DNA from: Pandoraea cepalis
GTDB lineage: Bacteria; Pseudomonadota; Gammaproteobacteria; Burkholderiales; Burkholderiaceae
Direction: 5' to 3'
Assembly (NCBI RefSeq): GCF_902459665.1
Contig: NZ_CABPSL010000015.1
Coordinates: forward strand, 62,001-126,000
DNA: 64,000 nt
Below, piece after piece: positions 17,745 to 26,457 of the stretch. The notes under the pieces are model-generated. The model was given only the letters and a program-made list of their open reading frames with translations. It was not told where the DNA came from and searched no databases. Positions within the stretch are counted from its first letter, which is position 1; every line of letters starts with the position of its first letter. The translations under genes and the position numbers were made by a program.

Positions 17745-18695
17745 ATGGCATTGCAATCACTGGATATCAAACGGCGCTCAGCCACCACGCTGCCCTCGCC
17801 CTCCGTGCGCGAGTCGCACACGGGGGACGTCGCCAAGCTCATCGATACGTCGAAATGCATCGGCTGCAAGGCCTGCCAGACGGCGTGCATGGAGTGGAAC
17901 GACCTGCGCGACGAGGTCGGCACGAACGTCGGCGTGTACGACAACCCGGCGGACCTGACGGCCGATTCTTGGACGCTCATGCGCTTCACCGAGTACGAGA
18001 ACCCGAAGGGCGACCTCGAGTGGCTGATCCGCAAGGACGGCTGCATGCATTGCGAGGACCCGGGCTGCCTGAAGGCATGCCCGTCGCCGGGGGCCATCGT
18101 GCAATACGCCAACGGCATCGTCGACTTTCATGAAGAGGCGTGCATCGGCTGCGGGTACTGCATCACCGGATGCCCGTTCAACATCCCGCGTATCTCGCAG
18201 AAGGATCACAAGGCGTACAAATGCACCTTGTGTTCCGACCGGGTGTCGGTGGGGCTGGAGCCGGCGTGCGTAAAGACGTGCCCGACCGGCGCGATCCTGT
18301 TCGGCACCAAGGACGCCATGAAAGATCAGGCGGCCGAGCGCATCGAAGACCTGAAGTCGCGGGGGTTCGAGAACGCCGGACTGTACGATCCGGCGGGGGT
18401 CGGCGGCACGCACGTGATGTATGTGCTTCATCATGCCGACAAGCCGTCGCTGTATCACGGTCTGCCGGACAATCCGCGCATCAGTCCGATGGTGACGCTC
18501 TGGAAGGGCATCGCCAAGCCGTTGGGCGTGGCCGCCATGGCGCTGACGGCGCTCGCCGGGTTCTTCCACTACATCAAGACCGGTCCGAACGAGACGACCG
18601 AGGACGATGAGGCGGCGGCCCGCCGCTACGACGCATCCCGCAAGGGTAACGGTCCCGATGGCCAGAAGGGCGTCGCCACGCACGAGGAGGTCTGA
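17745..18695 (+). CDS. fdnH: Formate dehydrogenase-N beta subunit (four 4Fe-4S clusters)
   Basis: This electron-transfer subunit passes electrons from FdnG to the membrane cytochrome. Four cysteine clusters are visible: [35 protein letters not shown], and CTLCSDR with its distal cysteines PACVKTC. A C-terminal hydrophobic segment ([19 protein letters not shown]) anchors it. At 316 residues it is about 20 longer than the E. coli protein, with a hydrophilic charged tail. It starts 9 bases after fdnG and is followed by fdnI after 2 bases. Confidence 0.95.
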   Translation: MALQSLDIKRRSATTLPSPSVRESHTGDVAKLIDTSKCIGCKACQTACMEWNDLRDEVGTNVGVYDNPADLTADSWTLMRFTEYENPKGDLEWLIRKDGCMHCEDPGCLKACPSPGAIVQYANGIVDFHEEACIGCGYCITGCPFNIPRISQKDHKAYKCTLCSDRVSVGLEPACVKTCPTGAILFGTKDAMKDQAAERIEDLKSRGFENAGLYDPAGVGGTHVMYVLHHADKPSLYHGLPDNPRISPMVTLWKGIAKPLGVAAMALTALAGFFHYIKTGPNETTEDDEAAARRYDASRKGNGPDGQKGVATHEEV

Positions 18696-18697
18696 CC

Positions 18698-19345
18698 ATG
18701 TCGAACGAACGCAGTGATCGTCAGGCGGACAAGGACGATCTGATCGAGCGCTACAGTGCCGGGCAGCGCATCAACCACTGGATTGTCGCGGGCACGTTCA
18801 TTCTGCTCGCACTCTCGGGGCTCGCGCTGTTCCATCCGTCGATGTTCTGGCTGGCCACGCTGTTCGGTGGTGGATCGTGGACGCGGATTCTGCATCCGTT
18901 TGTCGGGCTGGTGATGTTCGTCACCTTCGTGTGCCTCGCCCTGCGGCTCGCGCGCTACAACCGGTTTGAATCGCGCGACACCGAGTGGATGAAAAAAATC
19001 GGCGACGTGTTGAACAATCGCGAAGAGAATCTGCCGGAAGTCGGGCGCTACAACGCCGGCCAGAAGCTGCTTTTCTACGTGATGGTGTTGTGCATGATCG
19101 GGTTGTTGCTCTCGGGCATCGTGATCTGGCGCGCCTACTTCGCGTTCTACTTCCCGATCGGGGTGATTCGTCTGGCTTCCGACGTGCATGCGGTGTGTGC
19201 ATTCGTGTTGATTTGCGGCATCATTACGCATATCTATGCCGCGATCTGGATCAAGGGTTCCGTGCGCGCGATGACGCGCGGCACCGTCACCCGCGGCTGG
19301 GCGTGGAAGCACCATCGCGCCTGGTACAAGCAGCTCAACAAATGA
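18698..19345 (+). CDS. fdnI: Formate dehydrogenase-N gamma subunit, cytochrome b556
   Basis: The 215-residue integral membrane protein has four hydrophobic helices (WIVAGTFILLALSGLALF; FVGLVMFVTFVCLAL; LLFYVMVLCMIGLLLSGIVI; AVCAFVLICGIITHIYAAIWI). The His residues expected to ligate two b hemes are in RINHWIV, HPFVG, DVHAV and THIYA. It hands electrons to menaquinone or ubiquinone on the cytoplasmic side. Length matches E. coli FdnI (217). Confidence 0.93.
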   Translation: MSNERSDRQADKDDLIERYSAGQRINHWIVAGTFILLALSGLALFHPSMFWLATLFGGGSWTRILHPFVGLVMFVTFVCLALRLARYNRFESRDTEWMKKIGDVLNNREENLPEVGRYNAGQKLLFYVMVLCMIGLLLSGIVIWRAYFAFYFPIGVIRLASDVHAVCAFVLICGIITHIYAAIWIKGSVRAMTRGTVTRGWAWKHHRAWYKQLNK

Positions 19346-19387
19346 GTCCGGCCCCGGTGGCCGGGCGCTCTTACGAGGCCGGCTACC

Positions 19388-20425
19388 TTGCAACGTATCC
19401 TTGAACCCGGACAGATCGAGTCGCTCGATCGGACCGCCATCCCCCGTCTACGCATGCCGCAACGCGCCGAAGTTTTCTCGGCGCGCGCGGCACGGCTGCG
19501 TCAACTGGCCGACGGCCATCCACTCGGCGACTACCTGCGCCTCATGGCGTCGCTGGTCGACGCACAGCAGCGCGTGCTCGACACTTTTCAGGCGGAACGT
19601 CCGACGGCCGAGTCGATCGAGCAGGCGCAATTGCACTGCATGCCGCTCGTGCCCGCGAACGGCGGATACGACGCGGGCCGATGGCAGCCGCTGCTCGCGC
19701 GGTTGCTCGATGCCATGTCGGCACAGCCGGACTTGCCCGCGCCGGTACGCGCTGTGCTTGAACGCGTTCGTGCCTCCAGTCCGGCCGCGCTCGACTCGGC
19801 CGCGCAATCGTTGCTCGCCGGGCATGGCAAGGGCGTCGATGCCGCCAGCGCGCCGTTCCTGACGGCGGCGTTGCAAGTGCTCTGGACGGGCGTGGCAAGC
19901 ACGTTCGACGCGGGCGACGTGCCGATGCTCGACGTCCCCAACGTCTGTCCCATGTGCGGCACGCTGCCGGTGGCGAGCGTCGTGCGCATTGGCGGAGCGC
20001 ATGAGGGCTATCGTTATCTCGCGTGCGGGCTGTGCTCGACCGAGTGGCATATGGTTCGCGTGAAATGCACACATTGCGAAGCGAGCCAGCATGTCGCTTA
20101 TCACGTGCTCGACAAAACAGGGGATGCGGCGGCATCGGGGGCGGACCTGCAGGCGGCACATGTCGGAGGGGACGTTGTCAGGGGTGCCGATGGTCGTCCG
20201 GCGCTCGACGACGCGGCCAAACGCGTGGCGTCATCCCCGATCCGGGCAGAGTCGTGCGACGACTGTCATAGCTATCGCAAGATCTTCTACCAGGACAAGG
20301 ATCCGTTCGTGGAGCCGGTTGCCGACGATCTCGCGAGCCTGGCCCTCGACGTGCTGATGGGCGAAGCGGGGTACGCGCGCGCCAACGGCAATCCGTTGCT
20401 CTGGCAGAACACCGAAACGGCTTAA
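19388..20425 (+). CDS. fdhE: Formate dehydrogenase accessory protein FdhE
   Basis: FdhE is a cytoplasmic factor needed for maturation of respiratory formate dehydrogenases. The rubredoxin-like cysteine pairs are CPMCGTLP, CGLCSTEWHMVRVKCTHC and CDDCHSYRKIFYQDKDP, closely matching E. coli FdhE. The only start consistent with the conserved N terminus (RILEPGQIESLD..) is the TTG at 19388, with a weak ribosome-binding site. At 345 residues it is longer than E. coli (309), largely because of a ~30-residue Ala/Gly/Asp-rich insertion just before CDDC. Confidence 0.9.
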   Translation: MQRILEPGQIESLDRTAIPRLRMPQRAEVFSARAARLRQLADGHPLGDYLRLMASLVDAQQRVLDTFQAERPTAESIEQAQLHCMPLVPANGGYDAGRWQPLLARLLDAMSAQPDLPAPVRAVLERVRASSPAALDSAAQSLLAGHGKGVDAASAPFLTAALQVLWTGVASTFDAGDVPMLDVPNVCPMCGTLPVASVVRIGGAHEGYRYLACGLCSTEWHMVRVKCTHCEASQHVAYHVLDKTGDAAASGADLQAAHVGGDVVRGADGRPALDDAAKRVASSPIRAESCDDCHSYRKIFYQDKDPFVEPVADDLASLALDVLMGEAGYARANGNPLLWQNTETA

Positions 20426-20446
20426 GGGATTGCGGGGGTGCGGCGG

Positions 20447-21877
20447 ATGGCCGAGCACGATCTTGAGTTTGCAGGGGCGGCGGATCTCCCGTCGCTAGAC
20501 CGGCTGCTGGGGATGCCCGACTTTCAGGCAGCGTTGGCCGACTTCGGTCGCACGCAGGTGACCGACGCGTTGCGTCGCGATCTCGACGCGTGCCGCGCGG
20601 CAGCGCTTGCGGGCACGCTGACACATGACACCCTGGCCCCGGCTCGTTTCGGGGCACGCGTGACCCGCGCGCTGACCGAGCGCAACCGGGCGACGCTGCG
20701 TCCCGTCTTCAATCTCACTGGCACGGTGCTGCATACGAACCTCGGGCGAGCGTTACTGCCCGAGGTTGCCGTGGAAGCGGTCATGCAAGCGCTCACGGCG
20801 CCGGCCAACCTCGAATTCGATCTCGCAACGGGCGGACGCGGCGACCGCGACGATCTCGTCGCGCCCGTGCTGTGCGAATTGACGGGCGGTGAGGCGGCGA
20901 CGGTGGTGAACAACAACGCGGCGGCAGTACTGCTGATGCTGGCGACGCTTGCCAAGCGTCGCGACGTCGTGGTGTCACGCGGCGAGCTGGTGGAAATCGG
21001 CGGTGCGTTTAGGATTCCCGACATCATGACGCACGCGGGCGCGAAGCTTGTCGAAGTGGGCACGACCAACCGTACGCATGCGGCCGACTATCGTAATGCC
21101 ATCGGCGAGAAGACGGCCTTGCTGATGAAGGTCCATTGCAGCAATTACGCGGTCACCGGCTTCACCAAGAGTGTCGACGTCGCGGAGGTCGTGCAGATTG
21201 CGAAGCCGCATGGCGTACCGGTGGCGGTCGATCTCGGCAGCGGCACCCTGACGCCGCTGGAGCGCTGGGGGTTGCCGCACGAGACCACGGTGCAGGAGAC
21301 GATCGCCGCCGGCGCCGATCTCGTGACGTTCTCCGGCGACAAGCTGCTGGGCGGTCCGCAGGCGGGCATGATCGTCGGGCGCAAGGATCTCATCGCACGG
21401 ATCAAGAAACATCCGCTCAAACGAGCGCTGCGCGTGGGCAAGCTCACGCTCGCGGCGCTGGAGCCGGTGCTGCGTCTGTATCGCGACCCCGATCATCTGG
21501 CCGAGCGGCTCACCACATTGCGGCTGCTCACGCGAACGCGCGCCGACATGATGGCGCAGGCGCAGCGTCTGGCGCCGGTGCTCGCGCAGTCGTTGGGCGA
21601 TGCCTATACCGTGAGCGCCGCGCCGATGGTGAGCCAGATCGGCAGCGGCGCGCTACCGGTCGAGCAGCTCCCGAGTTATGGCCTGGCGATCGTGCCGGCT
21701 GGCGGCGGCAAACGCGGCAGCGGACGCGCGCTGGCGGCGCTTGAAGCGGCATTGCGCGCGCTGCCGTATCCGGTGATCGGCCGGATTGCCGATCAAACGC
21801 TATGGCTCGATCTGCGATGTCTCGAAGCGACTGACGAAGCGCGTCTGGCGTTGCAGTTTTCGGAGCTTCGCGCATGA
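20447..21877 (+). CDS. selA: L-seryl-tRNA(Sec) selenium transferase
   Basis: SelA converts seryl-tRNA(Sec) to selenocysteyl-tRNA(Sec) using selenophosphate and PLP. FNLTGTVLHTNLGRALL, VVNNNAAAVLLML, VVSRGELVEIGGAFRIPD and FSGDKLLGGPQAG are hallmark segments; K299 in SGDKLLGG is the PLP lysine. The ATG at 20447 gives 476 residues (E. coli 463); a GTG 9 bases earlier is possible. It overlaps selB by 4 bases. A selenophosphate synthase gene (selD) is not in the window. Confidence 0.95.
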   Translation: MAEHDLEFAGAADLPSLDRLLGMPDFQAALADFGRTQVTDALRRDLDACRAAALAGTLTHDTLAPARFGARVTRALTERNRATLRPVFNLTGTVLHTNLGRALLPEVAVEAVMQALTAPANLEFDLATGGRGDRDDLVAPVLCELTGGEAATVVNNNAAAVLLMLATLAKRRDVVVSRGELVEIGGAFRIPDIMTHAGAKLVEVGTTNRTHAADYRNAIGEKTALLMKVHCSNYAVTGFTKSVDVAEVVQIAKPHGVPVAVDLGSGTLTPLERWGLPHETTVQETIAAGADLVTFSGDKLLGGPQAGMIVGRKDLIARIKKHPLKRALRVGKLTLAALEPVLRLYRDPDHLAERLTTLRLLTRTRADMMAQAQRLAPVLAQSLGDAYTVSAAPMVSQIGSGALPVEQLPSYGLAIVPAGGGKRGSGRALAALEAALRALPYPVIGRIADQTLWLDLRCLEATDEARLALQFSELRA

Positions 21878-23784
21878 TCGTGGGCACCGCCGGTCACATC
21901 GATCATGGAAAGACGAGTCTCGTTCGCGCGTTGACCGGGGTCGACACGGATCGTCTGAAAGAAGAAAAGGCGCGCGGCATTTCCATCGAATTGGGGTATG
22001 CCTACACCCCGTTGCCGGATGGCGAGGTGTTGGGATTCATCGATGTTCCCGGCCATGAAAAGCTGATTCACACGATGGCCGCGGGGGCCGTCGGCATTGA
22101 TTTCGCGCTGCTCGTGATTGCGGCGGACGACGGCATCATGCCGCAGACGCGCGAGCATCTCGCCATTCTTTCGATGTTGGGGGTGAGGCGTGGCGTGGTC
22201 GCGCTATCGAAAGCGGATCGCGTCGACGCGGCGCGGCTGGCCGCTGTGACCCAGGAGATTTCGCAATGGCTCGCGAACACGCCGTTCGCCGAGGCCGAGA
22301 CGGTGCCGGTGTCAGCGACGACGCCGGGCGACACGGGCGTGGCGGCGCTGCGCGAGCGGCTTACGCAGGCGGCGCAGGCATTGCACTCGTCCGGCAATGC
22401 GGCGCGTCGCGAGGACGCATTGTTTCGTCTCGCCGTCGATCGTGTCTTCACGCTGGCAGGCCATGGTACGGTCGTGACCGGCACGGCGTTCGCTGGCACG
22501 GTGCGCGTGGGGGACAACCTCACCGTGATGCCGCAGGGATTGCCGGTGCGGGTGCGCAGCGTGCATGCGCAGAACCGTCCGGTGGAGGCGGGGTGCGCCG
22601 GGGAGCGTTGTGCGCTGAATCTGGCGGGGGTGGAGCGCGACCAGCTTCGGCGGGGCAACTGGATCGTGGCGGCGGGATTGCCGGGGCCGTCGACGCATGT
22701 GGATGTCGAACTGCACTGGCTTGAAGACAGTGCGCCACTCACGCAATGGTTTCCGCTGCATGTGCACGTGGGCACGACGCATGGGCAGGCCCGCACGGTA
22801 TTGCTGGAAGGGGACACGCTGGCCCCCGGTGGCACGATGCGCGTGCAATGGGTCTTCGATACGCCGGTGTGCACGATGCCGGGCGACCGCTTCATCGTGC
22901 GCAATCCGCAGGCGACGGCAACGGTGGGTGGCGGGCGGGTGCTTGACCCTGCGGCGCCGGAGCGCAGGCGTCGGTCGGCGGCGCGGTTGGCGTGGCTCGA
23001 CGCCGTGGCGCGCGCGCTCGATGGCGAAGGATTGGATGCACTACTCGCGCAGGCCGCGTTTGGACTGACGAGCGCGCAGGTCATTGCGCTCACCGGGTTG
23101 CCGGCGGGGCAATGGCAGTGGCCGGCGAATGCGGTGGTGCTGGCGGGAGGGGAGGGGGAATCGCTCGCGTTTGCCCCTCAGGCGTGGGACACCGTGCGCA
23201 CACGCGTGCTCGATGTGCTGCGCGACTATCACGCGCGCCAGCCGGACGAGCCGGGACTCGATGCTGCACGGCTGGGCCGCATGACGTGGCCGTCGTTGGA
23301 TGCGTGGCGTTGGCGCGCCTTCGTGCAGGCCATGTTGCGCGACGGGGCGCTGGCCCGTACCGGGGCGTGGTGGCATCTGCCGGCGCACCGTGTGGAAATG
23401 ACGGATGACGAGACGGCGTTGGCTGACGCGCTGCTGCCGCTGGTGGTGCAGGGTCGTTTCGATCCGCCGTGGGTGCGGGACATGGGGCGTTCGCTGAACG
23501 TGCCTGAAGAGCGGGTGCGTGCGGTATTGCGCAAGCTTGCCAGGCAGGGGCGGGTGCATCAGGTCGTCAAGGACTTGTTTTACGACGACGCGAGTGTCCA
23601 GGCGCTCGCCGACATGATCGCTAACGCGGATGGCAAGGTGGAAGCCGGTGCGTTTCGCGACACGACGGGCCTGGGGCGCAAGCGTGCGATCCAGATTCTG
23701 GAGTTCTTCGATCGTGCGGGATATACTCGCCGCGTTGGTGATTGGCATGTGCGCCGCCCCGGGGCGGAATGGGGCGCGGCGTAG
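21874..23784 (+). CDS. selB: Selenocysteine-specific elongation factor SelB
   Basis: SelB delivers selenocysteyl-tRNA to UGA codons marked by a SECIS. The GTPase domain has G1 GHIDHGKT (7-14), DVPGH (57-61) and an effector region GISIELGY. EF-Tu-like domains II and III follow, and the C-terminal winged helices that bind the SECIS hairpin end at about 636 residues (E. coli 614). The ATG overlaps the selA stop (ATGA), and the gene is followed after 86 bases by selC. Confidence 0.95.
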   Translation: MIVGTAGHIDHGKTSLVRALTGVDTDRLKEEKARGISIELGYAYTPLPDGEVLGFIDVPGHEKLIHTMAAGAVGIDFALLVIAADDGIMPQTREHLAILSMLGVRRGVVALSKADRVDAARLAAVTQEISQWLANTPFAEAETVPVSATTPGDTGVAALRERLTQAAQALHSSGNAARREDALFRLAVDRVFTLAGHGTVVTGTAFAGTVRVGDNLTVMPQGLPVRVRSVHAQNRPVEAGCAGERCALNLAGVERDQLRRGNWIVAAGLPGPSTHVDVELHWLEDSAPLTQWFPLHVHVGTTHGQARTVLLEGDTLAPGGTMRVQWVFDTPVCTMPGDRFIVRNPQATATVGGGRVLDPAAPERRRRSAARLAWLDAVARALDGEGLDALLAQAAFGLTSAQVIALTGLPAGQWQWPANAVVLAGGEGESLAFAPQAWDTVRTRVLDVLRDYHARQPDEPGLDAARLGRMTWPSLDAWRWRAFVQAMLRDGALARTGAWWHLPAHRVEMTDDETALADALLPLVVQGRFDPPWVRDMGRSLNVPEERVRAVLRKLARQGRVHQVVKDLFYDDASVQALADMIANADGKVEAGAFRDTTGLGRKRAIQILEFFDRAGYTRRVGDWHVRRPGAEWGAA

Positions 23785-23870
23785 GGTAGTCGGGATGCCG
23801 AACTCAGGTGATTCAAGCGGTGCCTGAGCGCGTGCACGACGATTTAGTCAGTCACATTACGTTGTCCGAA

Positions 23871-23966
23871 GGAAGGCATCCGTATCCGGTGATGCGGCCG
23901 GGCTTCAAACCCGGTTGGGGGCGTCAGCCGCTCCCAGGTCGGTTCGACTCCGGCTGCTTTCCGCCA
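23871..23966 (+). tRNA. selC: tRNA-Sec (anticodon TCA)
   Basis: The 96-base gene has the selenocysteine tRNA design: an 8-base-pair acceptor stem (GGAAGGCA with TGCTTTCC, one G-T pair), anticodon stem CCGGG/CCCGG around loop CTTCAAA with anticodon TCA at 23905-23907, a long variable arm, and T arm GGTTCGACTCC. The 3' CCA is encoded. It matches E. coli selC along its length and sits directly downstream of selB. tRNA-Sec genes are known insertion sites for genomic islands, and accessory genes follow here. Confidence 0.97.
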
Positions 23967-24170
23967 CAAGGCTTTCAGCGATTTTGCGTTCCGGAAATCC
24001 GCCGTATTCTTGTTCCGCAAAATTCACTTCGTGGACTTCGCTTTATCGCAGCGTCGATTGCGCACTTAGTGCCCGGCCATCACGCGCCAGTTCCAGTCAA
24101 GCCGGGCACGGCGCCGATGGCCAGGCCTTAGATGGCCCCGGTGAGCGTCATAGGCATTTCCGCCAGCCGG

Positions 24171-24620
24171 TCAGTAGGACTTGTATGGCAGAAATTTTCC
24201 GGAAAGCACCACGTTGACGCGATCGCCCTTCGCGTCCGCCTGACGCTGAATGTCCATCGAGAAGTCGATTGCACTCATGATGCCGTCCCCGAATTCTTCG
24301 TGGATCAGTTCCTTGATGGTCGTGCCATAGACGTTCACCAACTCGTACCAGCGGTAGATCAGCGGGTCCGTCGGAACCGCCGTCGGCAGTGATCCCTTAT
24401 ACGGAACGATCTGCAGCCATGCGATGGCCTCGTCGGAAAGCTCAAAGATCTCACCGACGACGGCAGCTTGCTCCTTGCTCAACTGCATTTGACCGAGGCA
24501 TGCGGCAGTCGTCCACTCCTTGGCCATGCCGACTTTATCCGCAACATCTGCCCACTTGAGGCCCTTGCGTACCTTCGCCGAGACGATCATCTCGGTAACC
24601 TGCGTGCGACTCGAAATCAT
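24171..24620 (-). CDS. cynS: Cyanate hydratase (cyanase)
   Basis: Cyanase converts cyanate plus bicarbonate to CO2 and carbamate, which falls apart to ammonia. The 149-residue protein has the N-terminal helical domain and the C-terminal active-site motif PLIYRWYELVNVYG...GDGIMSAIDF. R90, E93 and S116 correspond to the E. coli catalytic residues R96, E99 and S122. The start ATG follows GAGGAT. It is the last gene of the sigma-54-driven operon. No carbonic anhydrase (cynT) accompanies it, although cyanase consumes bicarbonate. Confidence 0.96.
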   Translation of the reverse strand: MISSRTQVTEMIVSAKVRKGLKWADVADKVGMAKEWTTAACLGQMQLSKEQAAVVGEIFELSDEAIAWLQIVPYKGSLPTAVPTDPLIYRWYELVNVYGTTIKELIHEEFGDGIMSAIDFSMDIQRQADAKGDRVNVVLSGKFLPYKSY

Positions 24621-24653
24621 GTGACTATCCTCAAAAAAACTACCACTGGAAAA

Positions 24654-25583
24654 TTAAGCCGTATTGCCCATGCGGAGCGCGCGGCCTTGATCAAGCTCCA
24701 TAACGTTGTCCTGAGATAAGCCTGGACGAACAATTTGCGTCGTTTGATGCGTTTCACGACCGTGTTCGATATCCTGTTGAATCGTGGCGGAGCGTCTCAC
24801 CAGAAAATCGATAAGATAGTTTCGAATCCTGTAGAACTGCGGATCGTGGACAAGCGTCTCTCGCGTTCGCTCCCGTGGCATCGTGTTCACCACAATTTCT
24901 GCAAGGCGCGCGCGCGGCCCGTTACTCATCAAGAAGATTCGATCAGCAAGCAAGATCGCTTCGTCGACATCGTGCGTGATCATGAAAACGGTCTGATGAG
25001 TCGCCAGACAGATGCGCAGAAGTTCATCCTGGATAACACCACGCGTCAGCGCATCGAGTGCCCCGAACGGCTCGTCCATCAGTAGCATCTTTGGTGCGAC
25101 GGAGAATGCACGAGCGATCCCCACTCGCTGGCGCATGCCGCCCGATAGCTCCGATGGCTTTTTGTCGATCGCGCGCGTGAGGCCGACCATATCGAGGAAG
25201 CGCATTGCGCATTCGTCGATTTGCTGACGCGTCCAATCCGGATACCGGGAGCGAACAGCGAATTCGACGTTCTGCTTCGCGGTGAGCCAGGGCAGCAACG
25301 CATGACCTTGGAACACGACCCCGCGATCGAGGCTCGGGCCTGCAATCTCTCTCCCGCCCATGACGGCACCGCCACCGCTCGCCTGCTCAAGCCCTCCGAG
25401 TACGTTCAAAATCGTGCTCTTTCCGCAGCCGGAGTGACCAATTACGCAAATGAACTCGCCACGATCAATCTTGAATGTCACGTCTTCGAAGACCGGCGGA
25501 AGATCTGCGCGATAGCGTTTGGAGAGGTTGTCGACCTCAATGAAAGCACTGCCGCTGGCGGCGCGATTGTCATTACTCTGCAT
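24654..25583 (-). CDS. cynD: ABC transporter ATP-binding protein, NrtD/SsuB/CynD type
   Basis: The 309-residue ATPase has Walker A GHSGCGKST (49-57), signature LSGGMRQR, Walker B MLLMDEPFGALD and the H-loop MITHDVDEA. The family energises uptake of nitrate, cyanate, bicarbonate or sulfonates. An extra C-terminal tail of about 50 residues after the ATPase core is hydrophilic and unassigned. The start overlaps the permease gene by 11 bases. Position before cynS argues for cyanate or a related anion as substrate. Confidence 0.9.
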   Translation of the reverse strand: MQSNDNRAASGSAFIEVDNLSKRYRADLPPVFEDVTFKIDRGEFICVIGHSGCGKSTILNVLGGLEQASGGGAVMGGREIAGPSLDRGVVFQGHALLPWLTAKQNVEFAVRSRYPDWTRQQIDECAMRFLDMVGLTRAIDKKPSELSGGMRQRVGIARAFSVAPKMLLMDEPFGALDALTRGVIQDELLRICLATHQTVFMITHDVDEAILLADRIFLMSNGPRARLAEIVVNTMPRERTRETLVHDPQFYRIRNYLIDFLVRRSATIQQDIEHGRETHQTTQIVRPGLSQDNVMELDQGRALRMGNTA

Positions 25584-26442
25584 AGGTCACCTTCTTTTGC
25601 AGGCGGGCAAAAAGTTGATCAAGCAGCATCCCAACCACGCCGATGACGAGCACCGCAAACAGGACATTTGTCAGCGAAAGATTGTTCCACTGGTTCCATA
25701 GGAAATAGCCGACGCCCGTTCCGCCGACCAGCATCTCAGCAGCCACGATGACAAGCCACGCAATCCCCATCGAGATACGCATGCCGGTGATGATGGTCGG
25801 TGCAGCGGCGGGCAAGACAATCTGGATCGCCTTGCGCAACGGCGAGACTTCGAGAGTGCGGGCAACGTTTAGCCACTCACGTCTTACGTTCGCCACGCCG
25901 AACGCGGTATTGATCAGCATTGGCCATAGCGAGCAGATGAAAATCACGAAAATCGCAGAGACAGAGGCGTCCTTGATCGTGTATAGCGCGATTGGCATCC
26001 ACGCGAGCGGAGAGATCGGCTTGAGCAACTGAATGAATGGATCAAAAGCGCGATAGAGCAGCGGAGACATGCCGATCAAGAAACCCAAAGGGATCGACAC
26101 GATGACGGCGAGTAGATAGCCGCCGGCGACACGCAGCAGGGAATGGCCCAATTGAATGCCGATTCCTTTGTCATTGGGACCATGATCATAAAATGGGTGC
26201 GCGAGGTTCTGCGCTGCGACGGAAAAGAACTGTGCGGGTGTGGGGAAACCGTCGCTCTTCGGCTCCGACGATGGGTCGTCGGGCGTCTGCCCCATCAACT
26301 GTGCATACTCTTTTTGCTCCGCAGTCATTGGCGCGTGCTGAGCCTGCTTCCCCGCCGTTGTCGCGAATTGCCAGCAAACGAGAAAAATCGCAACCATGGC
26401 AAGTGACACCAGTGCAGCTTGCAATCGAATTGAAGACTTCAT
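25573..26442 (-). CDS. cynB: ABC transporter permease, NrtB/CynB type
   Basis: This inner-membrane permease of 289 residues has six or so hydrophobic segments and the BPD EAA loop (VARTLEVSPLRKAIQIVLPAAAPTIITGMRISMGIAW). A periplasmic stretch of about 90 residues after the first helix (KQAQHAPMTAEQKEYAQLMGQ..) is longer than in SsuC but usual for NrtB. It starts behind AAGGAT. It lies between the binding protein and ATPase genes of the same importer. Confidence 0.9.
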   Translation of the reverse strand: MKSSIRLQAALVSLAMVAIFLVCWQFATTAGKQAQHAPMTAEQKEYAQLMGQTPDDPSSEPKSDGFPTPAQFFSVAAQNLAHPFYDHGPNDKGIGIQLGHSLLRVAGGYLLAVIVSIPLGFLIGMSPLLYRAFDPFIQLLKPISPLAWMPIALYTIKDASVSAIFVIFICSLWPMLINTAFGVANVRREWLNVARTLEVSPLRKAIQIVLPAAAPTIITGMRISMGIAWLVIVAAEMLVGGTGVGYFLWNQWNNLSLTNVLFAVLVIGVVGMLLDQLFARLQKKVTYAE

Positions 26443-26457
26443 CTCATATCCTTTGAA

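Noticed and set aside
23967-24170. Integrase remnant or attachment site duplication after selC
   Set aside because: Translations in all frames give no integrase motif, and no repeat of the selC 3' end was found by eye downstream in the window.
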